From the NCBI GenBank assembly GCA_028277405.1, contig JANQGH010000050.1:62001-126000 (forward strand): DNA of 64,000 bases. Reading direction: 5' to 3'. A program made the translations under genes and the position numbers. Positions 25,771 to 33,804 of the stretch are shown here, one piece after another. The stretch is from Alphaproteobacteria bacterium (GTDB lineage: Bacteria; Pseudomonadota; Alphaproteobacteria; DSM-16000; Inquilinaceae). The first letter of the stretch is position 1, and the number at the start of each line of letters is the position of its first letter. Below the pieces are notes generated by a model, which was given only the letters and a program-made list of their open reading frames with translations, did no database searches and was not told the DNA's origin.

Positions 25771-28700
25771 CGCGGTCTCCGATCATGTCCCGCAGCCGGG
25801 CAATGTCGGCAAGTCCCTGTTTGTTGCCCAAGGTGTTTGCGGCTCGCTCGGTGATGTCCAGTACATCATGGGCAGGACCTTTGGCGTCACCAGCCGCGAG
25901 GATTTGCGCCAGAAGCAGCCCAATCGCGCTAATCGCATCCGGCCGCTGCAACTGCATCGCCCCGCGAAAAGCGGCGTCAAGCTCCTCAAAAACAGTCTTG
26001 CTATCGCCTTTCTTGTGATCACCGCGTTGCAAGCGGATCTGTGCGCAGGAAAACTTGATGTGAACGATGCCATCCAAGTCCTGCATTGATTCCGCAGTTG
26101 GCAGCCGCTCCATATGCATCTCAAGCGCGCCGTCGAGATCGCCGCGCCTCTGCAGGATGTTCGCGATTTGGCCCTTTGTCACGGCGATGGAGCGTTTGTC
26201 GCCGAGGGCCTCGAAGGCCGGAAGCTGTTCGGTCTGGCGGATGCGAAGCGCGCCGTCGAGATCGCCGCGCGTCTGCAGGATGCCTGCGATTTTGCCCTTG
26301 GTCACGGCGATTTCGCGTTTGTCGCCGAGGGCCTCGAAGACCGGAAGCTGTTCCGTCTCGCAGATGCGAAGTGCGCCGTCGAAATCGCCGCGCGTCCGCA
26401 GGATGTCCGCGATTTTGCCCTTTGTCACGGCGATGGAGCGTTTGTCGCCGAGGGCCTCGAAGGCCGGAAGCAGTTCGGTCTCGAGGATGCGAAGCGCGCG
26501 GTCGAAATCGCCGCGCGTCTGAAGGATGTCCGCGATTTTGCCCTTTGTCACGGCGATGGAACTTTTGTCGCCGAGGGCCTCGTAGACCAGAAGCTGTTCG
26601 GTCTCGCGGATGCGAAGCGCGCCGTCGAGATCGCCGCGCGTCTCCTTAATGTCCGCGATTTGGCCCTTGGTGACAGCGATGAAGCGTTTGTCGCCGAGGG
26701 CCTCAAAGGCGGGGAGTACTTCGGTCTCGAGGATGCGAAGCGCACCGTCGAGTTCGCCTAGACGCATCAAACGACTGCTGTGCAATACTTTGAGCTGCGC
26801 CATCAGCCGGTCTTCAATGTCAGTCCGGTCAAGAGCGGCATCTATCAGCCGATGCTGCAAATCAACAGCGCCGACGCGCTCGGCCGCATTGATGCTGTGA
26901 CCCAGCAGGACAGCCGTTGGCGCATGGTCGAATTGGGAGAGCTTCGCAAACACAGGTTCTGCCAACGCAACGGCGGCCGGCGCATCCTGCGACATCTCAA
27001 ACAAAAAGAGCACGGCGCTCTCTGCGGCTGCCACCAACACGTCGCCGAACTCGACCGGTGCGCGCATGGCTTGCAGTGTGGCTTCTATCGCACGCAGGTC
27101 GAACGGGAAGTCGCCCTCATCGTCCTGCCAAGCCTTCGCAAGCGCGGGCAGGGCCACCTGTGCGATCCTCTCTTGGTCCATATCGCTCATCGCGTCCGCC
27201 AAAGGGCGCGCTAGCGGGTTGATCGCGGCATGCGGTTGCTTGGCCATGCCACGCCAGCCTGCTTGCAGACCATGGTCGTCCAGCAGGCCAAGTGCCAGAA
27301 GTTTGTTCAGTGCCGTTTCGGGATCGGCGACACCGACGGCTTCCATTCCGGCTGTCAGCCCCGCGCGCGGGATCGGCACCCCAGGGGAAAAGGCGCTCGC
27401 CACGGACAAACCAAGTCGCGTGGTGCCATCCAATGCGCTCTCATAGACTTCGAAGGTCATGCGGGTGAAGAAGTCGCCCATATCTTCCTCTGCCGCCGGC
27501 ACCGCGCCGCGCTCGAGGAAGGCCTCGATCGTCTCAAGGGCGGCTATGACCTCCCCCTCCGCGCCTCGCAGAAGTGGCTGCGTCAGCACGTCTTGTAGGC
27601 CGGGATTGCCGCTGGAAGCAGCAAGGATACGCGCGACAAGGTTGGGATCGATCTCCTTCACATCCGCCGTTTCGCCAGCATCGGTTTTCCGTGCCCGCTC
27701 CCGCGCCTGCCATTGCTTCACCCGCTCCCGGTTGCTCATTGGCTTCAGTGGAATGCGCTTAACGAAAGGCACGGTCAGGTCATTGCCCTGTACGTCCGGC
27801 ACCGAGAAGTCATAACGGCAGGTGATCATGAGCCGCGAGGTCACGCCAGGCTGCGCGAAGGCGTGGACAACCGCCTGAATATCCTGCAGCAGATGCGCCT
27901 CGGGCATTGGGATCGGCGCGGCGGCGGTTGGCGTCTCCAGCGAGTTCTCAAAGTCATCGAGAACGAGGAATATGGGCGCGTGCTTGAAGGGGCCGGCCAG
28001 CAGCGCGCACAGTATGGTTTCAAAGCGGCTTGGGTCTTTTGCTACGTCCGATTGCATCGCAGCGGCCTGTTCGCGGAGGGTCTTTGCCTCTTCGCTGCCG
28101 TAGGGCATGGCATCCGCCAACGCGTCCACTGCGGCTTTCAGCTTGGCGAAGATCACCCGCGCATTCGCGCTGCCAAGCTCCGCCTTTGGGCTCACCACCA
28201 CCACGGTGCGAAGTCCGGTCAGGCGCCCGGCGATCCGTGCGGCCAGGCTCGATTTGCCCAAGTTACCAATCCCGTGGGCCAGCAGACCGTGGCCACCCGC
28301 GCGCAGGGCGGCGATGGCGGCCTGGATTGTGCGCCGACGGCCTACGAAGGTATCGCGGCCCGCCACCTTGATCTGGTTCTCGCTGTCGAGAAACGCGGGT
28401 TCGGCCACAATCGAATCGCGGGCCTCAGCACCCGGCCTGCAGATCGGGCCGCCACCTTGGGCGCCCAGATAGACCCGCGCCAGATGCCAGTGCCGACCGT
28501 TGCGAGGATCTTGCGCCTGCTCACGCAACAGATCACGCCGCGCCATCGCCGCTGCCGTGGGGACGTCCTTCCCCCGGGAAAGCGCGCCATAGAAACTTGT
28601 CGCGAAGGCCGATGCGTCATGGTCATAGACCGACCCATCCCAGCCAAGCACATTGGCTACACCCCGAACCAACTCCAATACGTATGGTTCGGCTGCATAG

Positions 28701-29662
28701 GCTACCGGCTCGGCCGGTCCTCCGCTCATATCTCGCGATGCGGGCACGCTGAAGTGATTGGCGGGCGCCTCGCTAAAGCCGTCGCGACGCATTCCTGCAG
28801 CCCCGCGCAAAGTATCGGACCCGCCGCGTTGTGCCGTCCGACAGGCAGAGACGAACATCAGCGGCGGCAACGTGCCCTGGCAGGCACCGATCAGATCCGG
28901 TGCGCTGACCTCATGGGCCTCTCCCTCCGCCGTCTCTAGCAGCAATATCGGTCTCTCTAACCCGTCTCGAGTGCCGTCCGTGCCTTTCGGCGCGATTATG
29001 TCGCCATGGCAGGAAAGGTGCAGCACCTCGAATTCCCCATCGCGCCCGTCCAGACGTTCAGACAGGAACTCCAACGCACCGCTCTCTTCCACCACTAGGT
29101 GCGCCAGCGGCGCCGGACCGGTCGTGCTCTTGGTCGCATTGATGATCGAGACTTCCTCGGCCTCGTAGTCAAGTTCCGATTGTCCCTCCGGCGCCGCCGC
29201 CATGAACATCATGCGTACGTCGCCGTACTGCGGCTGCCATGGGTCCGCAGCAGGCATCACCCGCCGGGAGACCACAAAAAGCTGTGCCGGATCCTGCGCA
29301 AGATATCCCTGATGATGAAGAACTTCCCATGGCGCCTCAATCAGAGCCGCCGCCAGTTCGGACGCGCTGCCATCATCCGGCAGCACTTGCAGCATACGCT
29401 CGGGCTGCTTCATCCAGTCTTTGAGTGCGCCGGCTGAATCGAGCCAGGCAAACATCTCCGCGCCGATTTCGCGAAAAGCGGGATCATCATTGTGTATCGA
29501 GGCGTGCCCATACCTGGTTGTCCAGGACCGCAACGCATCCAGTGCCGAGACTTGCTCCGGCCCGTCAATCCCTGCCGCGACCGGAGCACTTAAGGGCGTC
29601 AACACGCCATCTCCGAGTTGTCGGCACACAACACCGCCATCGACCTTCAAAAGCTGATGCAT
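25754..29662 (-). CDS. CHAT protease - STAND NTPase - TPR protein (candidate defence receptor)
   Basis: A 1302-residue three-part protein. Residues about 95-405 are a CHAT caspase-like domain: APWEVLHHQGYL, the catalytic His219 in EVLHLSCHGD, and Cys274 in MFVSACRTAQ. Residues about 435-700 are a STAND-type NTPase: DTFVGRRRTIQ, Walker A GIGNLGKSS (about 464-472) and Walker B IFLVLDDFEN. A helical region leads to TPRs, with five near-identical 41-residue repeats at 969-1173 and a decayed sixth. This is the sensor-switch-effector plan of bacterial NLR-like proteins. ATG at 29662 has GAGG upstream; a TTG at 29683 is less likely. I infer that ligand binding to the TPRs licenses ATP-driven assembly and proteolysis. 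Confidence 0.9.
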   Translation of the reverse strand: MHQLLKVDGGVVCRQLGDGVLTPLSAPVAAGIDGPEQVSALDALRSWTTRYGHASIHNDDPAFREIGAEMFAWLDSAGALKDWMKQPERMLQVLPDDGSASELAAALIEAPWEVLHHQGYLAQDPAQLFVVSRRVMPAADPWQPQYGDVRMMFMAAAPEGQSELDYEAEEVSIINATKSTTGPAPLAHLVVEESGALEFLSERLDGRDGEFEVLHLSCHGDIIAPKGTDGTRDGLERPILLLETAEGEAHEVSAPDLIGACQGTLPPLMFVSACRTAQRGGSDTLRGAAGMRRDGFSEAPANHFSVPASRDMSGGPAEPVAYAAEPYVLELVRGVANVLGWDGSVYDHDASAFATSFYGALSRGKDVPTAAAMARRDLLREQAQDPRNGRHWHLARVYLGAQGGGPICRPGAEARDSIVAEPAFLDSENQIKVAGRDTFVGRRRTIQAAIAALRAGGHGLLAHGIGNLGKSSLAARIAGRLTGLRTVVVVSPKAELGSANARVIFAKLKAAVDALADAMPYGSEEAKTLREQAAAMQSDVAKDPSRFETILCALLAGPFKHAPIFLVLDDFENSLETPTAAAPIPMPEAHLLQDIQAVVHAFAQPGVTSRLMITCRYDFSVPDVQGNDLTVPFVKRIPLKPMSNRERVKQWQARERARKTDAGETADVKEIDPNLVARILAASSGNPGLQDVLTQPLLRGAEGEVIAALETIEAFLERGAVPAAEEDMGDFFTRMTFEVYESALDGTTRLGLSVASAFSPGVPIPRAGLTAGMEAVGVADPETALNKLLALGLLDDHGLQAGWRGMAKQPHAAINPLARPLADAMSDMDQERIAQVALPALAKAWQDDEGDFPFDLRAIEATLQAMRAPVEFGDVLVAAAESAVLFLFEMSQDAPAAVALAEPVFAKLSQFDHAPTAVLLGHSINAAERVGAVDLQHRLIDAALDRTDIEDRLMAQLKVLHSSRLMRLGELDGALRILETEVLPAFEALGDKRFIAVTKGQIADIKETRGDLDGALRIRETEQLLVYEALGDKSSIAVTKGKIADILQTRGDFDRALRILETELLPAFEALGDKRSIAVTKGKIADILRTRGDFDGALRICETEQLPVFEALGDKREIAVTKGKIAGILQTRGDLDGALRIRQTEQLPAFEALGDKRSIAVTKGQIANILQRRGDLDGALEMHMERLPTAESMQDLDGIVHIKFSCAQIRLQRGDHKKGDSKTVFEELDAAFRGAMQLQRPDAISAIGLLLAQILAAGDAKGPAHDVLDITERAANTLGNKQGLADIARLRDMIGDRDAPET
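26144..26758 (-). repeat. Five tandem 123-bp repeats encoding 41-residue TPR units
   Basis: Unit boundaries fall every 123 bases within the CHAT gene. Each unit encodes a variant of GDLDGALRI(x)ETEQLP, (A/V)FEALGDKR(x), IAVTKGKIADILQTR. Adjacent units differ at only about 7-12 of 41 residues, and differences cluster at unit positions 10, 14, 16-17, 25-26 and 39. DNA identity is high too, pointing to recent expansion or gene conversion. A degenerate sixth unit follows at about 26021-26143. Confidence 0.92.
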
Positions 29663-29723
29663 GATGAGTAGTACCTCGCCCAAACAGCGCGATTAAGTCT
29701 CTCGATCATTAGTTGAAAATCCC

Positions 29724-29744
29724 CATCCGTCAAGTTGACGGATG
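29724..29744. promoter_or_regulatory. 21-bp palindrome upstream of the CHAT gene, possible operator
   Basis: CATCCGTCAA at 29724-29733 and TTGACGGATG at 29735-29744 are perfect reverse complements around a single central G. It lies 62 bases upstream of the chosen ATG, in the expected promoter zone. A second, smaller inverted repeat (ATGATC/GATCAT) follows directly at about 29742-29759. A dimeric regulator site is the simplest reading; no regulator gene is adjacent. Confidence 0.5.
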
Positions 29745-29814
29745 ATCTTCGAGGATCATGGAAGGGCTGGTTCCTCCAAGGTACCTCGCTGCAGCCGCTT
29801 ACCGAGTTCAACGG

Positions 29815-30047
29815 TCATTGCGGTGCGGCGCAGCAATGGTCAGTTTGGGCTCCAAGCAGTCATTACACTGACCCGAACACTGTCTCCAATCGTATCGGCC
29901 CAGCGCGTATGCGGCGATGGCTTCGGGAAATACATCTGCAAAGCTTGCGACGTCGCTTGCGGTCACGCTATGTGCCGCTTCAGCGAAGTCTTGAAATAGG
30001 GGTGCTCCAGACGCAGCCGGCTGTCGACTAGTGGCGGGCTCTCGACG
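29815..30047 (-). pseudogene. Coding-like remnant or dispersed intergenic element
   Basis: A minus-strand open stretch with no start codon other than an internal GTG. The reading DFAEAAHSVTASDVASFADV, then FPEAIAAYALGRYDWRQC, looks like protein, but the end (CLEPKLTIAAPHRNDR) resembles read-through of short dispersed sequences I recall from Rhodobacteraceae genomes; I could not check this. It separates the CHAT gene from the transporter at 30068 and may be debris left at the island boundary. No function proposed. Nothing else is evident in 29663-30067 apart from the palindrome. Confidence 0.35.
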
Positions 30048-30067
30048 CTACCTAGGCGCCCGACCCC

Positions 30068-30949
30068 TCACAACAACCCGTCCGGCAGCTTCTGCTCCGC
30101 CGCCGTATTGGCGCGGCGGAAGATCAGGGTTACCAGGGTTGAGATGATGACGATGAAGAGGGCGTAGAGCGCGGGCACCGCCATGTAGCTCTGCGCTTCG
30201 GTGCCGGTGAAGGTGAAGGCGATGATGGCGATGGCGAGCGGGCCGTTTTGGATGCCCGTTTCCAGCGCCACCGTCCTGGCGTTGCGCGGATGCAGCCTCA
30301 GGACGCGCGCGAAAGCGTAGCCGATGGCGATGCCCAACACGCCGAGCGCGATGGCGGCGACATAGGTGGCGGGCAGCGTTTCCATCAGGAACTGCCAGTT
30401 TCGCGGCACCCAGGTAACGACGAGGAAGGCGATGAAGACGAGCGCCAGGACCGAGCCCATGAACTCCGTCACCGCGCCGGCATTGGCGTTCAACCGGCGC
30501 AGGACCATGCCGATCGCCACAGGGACCAGCAGCAGGATCAGGGTGATGATGATGTTCTCGCCCGGGATCCGCAGGTCGAGCGCGGAGGCGTAGAGCACCA
30601 GGATGATCGGGATCAGCACCACGCCGAAGACCGTTGCCGTGACGGTCATCAGGACCGAGAGGGCCAGGTTGCCCTTGGAGAAATAGGTGAACATGTTCGA
30701 CGTCGTCCCGCCCGGCATGCAGGCCATGATCAGGACGCCGACGGCGATGGCGGGGGTCAGCGGCAGGAAACTGATCAGCAGGAAGCCGATGAACGGCATG
30801 AAGACGTACTGGCTGATCAGCCCGATGGCCAAACCCTGCGGTCGCTTCAGCGCCAGATAGAAGTCGCGCGGCGTCAGCGACGCGCCCATGCCCAGCATGA
30901 TGACGAAGATCATCAGCGCCAGAACCGCCTGTTCGAGAGGACCGACCAT
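30068..30949 (-). CDS. Bile acid:sodium symporter (BASS) family transporter
   Basis: A 293-residue inner-membrane protein with about nine to ten hydrophobic helices. Family motifs: MACMPGGTTSNMFTYFSKGN in the first half (one Na-site crossover) and ALETGIQNGPLAIAII in the second. BASS proteins take up organic anions with Na+; bacterial substrates include pantoate, pyruvate and other keto acids, and none can be assigned here. It lies 6 bases after fadD and is probably co-transcribed with it, hinting at an organic-acid substrate. Confidence 0.9.
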   Translation of the reverse strand: MVGPLEQAVLALMIFVIMLGMGASLTPRDFYLALKRPQGLAIGLISQYVFMPFIGFLLISFLPLTPAIAVGVLIMACMPGGTTSNMFTYFSKGNLALSVLMTVTATVFGVVLIPIILVLYASALDLRIPGENIIITLILLLVPVAIGMVLRRLNANAGAVTEFMGSVLALVFIAFLVVTWVPRNWQFLMETLPATYVAAIALGVLGIAIGYAFARVLRLHPRNARTVALETGIQNGPLAIAIIAFTFTGTEAQSYMAVPALYALFIVIISTLVTLIFRRANTAAEQKLPDGLL

Positions 30950-30955
30950 GTCGTG

Positions 30956-32716
30956 CTAATCCGCCGCCGCTTGTGCTGCCGGTTCCGCCGCCGTTTGCGC
31001 CGCCGTCTGTGTCAGGGCCTCGGCGCGCAGGTCCTTGCGCAGGATCTTGCCGACGTTCGACTTCGGCAGCGCGTCACGGAACTCCACCCGTTTCGGCACT
31101 TTGTAGCCGGTCAGATGGTCCCTGCAGAAGGCGCGCACCGCGTTGGTGTCCAGGCTTGGGTCGGCGCTGACGATGAAGGCTTTCACGGCCTCGCCGGTGG
31201 CCTCGTCGGGCACGCCGATCACGGCCGCCTCGCGCACGGCCGGATGGGCGGCCAGCACGTCCTCCACCTCGTTCGGGTACACGTTGAAGCCGGAGACCAC
31301 GACCAGATCCTTCTTGCGGTCGACGATGCGGACATAGCCGTCATGGTCCATGACGGCGATGTCGCCGGTCAAAAACCAATCGCCGTTCATCGCCTTTGCG
31401 GTCTCATCGGGCTTTTGCCAATACCCCTTCATCACCTGCGGCCCGCGGGCCCCAAGCTCGCCGATTTCTCCCGCCGGCAGGCGCGCACCGTCTTCGGCAA
31501 AGCAGGCCAGGTCGGTCGACGGCAGCGGAATGCCGATCGTACCCTCGCGGGGCTTGCCCAAGGGCTCGAAGGTCAGGACGGGCGAGGTCTCGGTCAGGCC
31601 ATAGCCTTGCACCACCTCTGCCCCGGTGATCTCGCGCCAACGCGCGGCGACGGCGGATTGCAGCGCCATGCCACCGGCGCCCGCGAACTTCAGGTGCTTG
31701 GGCGGTGTGTCGAGAAACCAGTGCTCGTGGCACAGGGCCCTGAACAGCGTGTTCACGCCGCTCATCCAGGTGATCTTGTAGTTCTCAAGCGCGCGTTTCA
31801 GGTTCGATATCGGCCTTGGGTTCGGGATCAGGATGTTGCGCGCGCCGAGCCAGTAGAAGCCCAGCAAATTCACCGTGAAAGCGAAGATGTGGTAGAGCGG
31901 CAGGGCGGTCAGGGCGACCTCGCGCCCCTTATCCAGCGCGCCGACCATCAGCGCCATCGCCTGCTCCATGTTCACGATCAGATTGCCATGGGTGAGCATC
32001 GCGCCCTTGGGCATGCCGGTGGTGCCGCCGGTGTATTGCAGCACCGCGATGTCGTCGCTGGCGATCGCTTGGTGATAGAGGTCGACCTGCACCCTGTCCT
32101 TGGCGATGTGGCTGCGTCCGGCCTCCAGGGCTTCGGGCAGTCGGATGTGGGCCACCTCGACCGGCTTCACCGACCTGTCCCAGTATTTCTGCACCAGCCC
32201 GACGATGCCTTTCGGCATGACGGGGAAGAACTCCGCCACCCTTGTTACGATCACGTTGGGGATCGGGTGGCCGCTTGTCGCTTGCGGGATCTTGTCCGCG
32301 AACATGTCGACGATGATCAGCGCGTGCGGCTCCGCATCCTCGAACTGCTTGGCCATTTCCTCGGCCGTGTACAGCGGGTTGACGTTCACCAGCACGCAGC
32401 CGGCCTTCAAGACAGCGAATGCCGCGACCGGAAAGGCGAGGCAATTAGGCATCTGCAGCGCAACCCGGTCGCCCGCCGCAAGGCCCGCCACCTCACGCAG
32501 ATAGACCGCCAGCGCATCGGACATCTCGTCGATCTGGGTGAAGCTGAGCGTGCCGTTCATGCCGTTGGGAAGGCAGCAGGTGAACGCTCTCGCGGCCCCA
32601 TAGGTCTTGGCCACCGCGCGGATCATCTCTGGCAGATTGCGATAGGATGGCGCCTCGATCTCCGTGCGGACATCCGGGCCGTAAAACGCTGTCCAAGGCC
32701 GGTCAGGATCAGCCAT
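30956..32716 (-). CDS. fadD: Long-chain fatty acid--CoA ligase
   Basis: Activates fatty acids to acyl-CoA through an acyl-adenylate. The 586-residue ANL-superfamily protein has the AMP-binding motif LQYTGGTTGMPKGAMLTH near residue 227, QGYGLTETSPV near 380, WFLTGDIAVMD near 445, and the C-terminal hinge and lysine region DRKKDLVVVSGFNVYPNEVE and LPKSNVGKILRKDLR. The N-terminus (MADPDRPWTAFYGPDV) is FadD-like. The last 20 residues are an Ala/Thr/Gln low-complexity tail. Forms an operon with the BASS transporter. Confidence 0.95.
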   Translation of the reverse strand: MADPDRPWTAFYGPDVRTEIEAPSYRNLPEMIRAVAKTYGAARAFTCCLPNGMNGTLSFTQIDEMSDALAVYLREVAGLAAGDRVALQMPNCLAFPVAAFAVLKAGCVLVNVNPLYTAEEMAKQFEDAEPHALIIVDMFADKIPQATSGHPIPNVIVTRVAEFFPVMPKGIVGLVQKYWDRSVKPVEVAHIRLPEALEAGRSHIAKDRVQVDLYHQAIASDDIAVLQYTGGTTGMPKGAMLTHGNLIVNMEQAMALMVGALDKGREVALTALPLYHIFAFTVNLLGFYWLGARNILIPNPRPISNLKRALENYKITWMSGVNTLFRALCHEHWFLDTPPKHLKFAGAGGMALQSAVAARWREITGAEVVQGYGLTETSPVLTFEPLGKPREGTIGIPLPSTDLACFAEDGARLPAGEIGELGARGPQVMKGYWQKPDETAKAMNGDWFLTGDIAVMDHDGYVRIVDRKKDLVVVSGFNVYPNEVEDVLAAHPAVREAAVIGVPDEATGEAVKAFIVSADPSLDTNAVRAFCRDHLTGYKVPKRVEFRDALPKSNVGKILRKDLRAEALTQTAAQTAAEPAAQAAAD

Positions 32717-32888
32717 GAACCTCCCTTTGCTACACTGTTGGTTCAGCAGAATTCCGGAAACTAGGTGACGGCGCCCGTCCGATAAAGCTCATGCCGTCGA
32801 AAGCCCGTCAATTGGGTGAATGATCTGCCGGCAAGCGACAATTGGCCGCTACGCTGGATTGCATGGCCTTAGGGCGAGGGCGGCCCTG

Positions 32889-33716
32889 TTAGTGACCGGG
32901 CGGGTCATCCGCCAACGGCTCGTAGAACGCGCTGGCAAACCCGGCCATATCCCGGCTTTTGGTGTTGAACGGCCGCTTCAGCGTGCCCTTGAAGTAGCGC
33001 CGCACCAGCGCCTGCCACGTCTCGATCGGCGGGCGGTTCTCCGCCGCGCAGACATGCTCGAACCAGCGCTTGCCGATGGCGACGTGGCCGATTTCGTCGT
33101 CGTGGATGCGTTGCAGGATCGCGGCGGAGTCCGGGTCGCCCGCCTTTTTCAGGGCGGCGATCATTGCCGGGGTTACGTCCAGGCCGCGCGCCTCCAGCAC
33201 CATGGGCACCACGGCCAGCCGCGCCGCCAGGTTCTCCGACGTGTCCATCGCCGCCTGCCACAGCCCGTCATGGGCGGGCAGGGCGCCATAGTGGCTGTCC
33301 AGCGCCGCCAGCCGGTCGGACAGGAGGGAGAAATGCGTCGCCTCCTCCGCGCCGACAGTGACCCAGTCGTCGAAAAACCCGCGCGGCAGGTCCAGCCCGG
33401 CGGCGGCCGGGTCGGCGTAGCGGGCCACCGCGTCCCAGGCCAGGTCGATGGCGTTCAGCTCGATATGCGCCAGCGCGTGCAACAGGGCGGTCCGGCCGGC
33501 CAGGCTCTGCGCCTTGCGCCGCTTGGGCATGTCTCTTGGCAGCCGAAGCTCAGGCGTCTCAGGGCGGCCAGGCCGGTCCGGCGGCTTGGCGCAACCAATC
33601 TCGGCGATGCGCCCGTCGCGCCAGGCGGCCGCGGCGTCGAGGCTGGTCTCGGCCTTGGCCCGCGCATCGGCGCAGGTCAATACGGCGATGGCGGCATCGG
33701 CGAGAGTTCTGGTCAT
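32889..33716 (-). CDS. DUF455 family ferritin-like protein
   Basis: A 275-residue all-helical protein of the DUF455 family, which belongs to the ferritin-like di-iron superfamily. Candidate metal ligands sit in LAHIELNAIDLAWDA (near residue 88), VGAEEATHFSLL (near 120), VLEARGLDVTP (near 173) and IHDDEIGHVAIGKRWFEH (near 205), giving the paired Glu and ExxH patterns of a di-iron site. Related MiaE-type proteins hydroxylate tRNA, but the reaction here is unknown. The 172 bases before it (32717-32888) hold nothing I recognise. Confidence 0.88.
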   Translation of the reverse strand: MTRTLADAAIAVLTCADARAKAETSLDAAAAWRDGRIAEIGCAKPPDRPGRPETPELRLPRDMPKRRKAQSLAGRTALLHALAHIELNAIDLAWDAVARYADPAAAGLDLPRGFFDDWVTVGAEEATHFSLLSDRLAALDSHYGALPAHDGLWQAAMDTSENLAARLAVVPMVLEARGLDVTPAMIAALKKAGDPDSAAILQRIHDDEIGHVAIGKRWFEHVCAAENRPPIETWQALVRRYFKGTLKRPFNTKSRDMAGFASAFYEPLADDPPGH

Positions 33717-33804
33717 GGGTCCATCGCATCGCCCGTTGCCGCGCCTTGGTCAAGGCCAAAAAGGGATCGCCGCTCCCCAGTGCGATGACTGCTTGGCGCA
33801 GCGT

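Noticed and set aside
26144-26758. Regular repeats that might suggest a CRISPR array
   Set aside because: Repeats are contiguous 123-bp coding units without spacers, in frame with a TPR protein.
26114-26761. An open frame on the plus strand across the TPR repeats, itself periodic
   Set aside because: Periodicity follows from the 123-bp repeats of the minus-strand gene; no independent start signal or domain.
29735-30031. Plus-strand open frames upstream of the CHAT gene (one with several cysteines)
   Set aside because: No Shine-Dalgarno, no recognisable domain, poor codon use, and overlap with the palindrome and the minus-strand remnant.
30248-32764. A long plus-strand open frame of 838 codons across the BASS transporter and fadD
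   Set aside because: It is antisense to two genes with clear catalytic motifs; its product is low-complexity His/Arg/Asp-rich text typical of reversed GC-rich genes.
32820-32888. A 23-codon open frame in the fadD-DUF455 gap
   Set aside because: Very short, no ribosome binding site, and no coding character.
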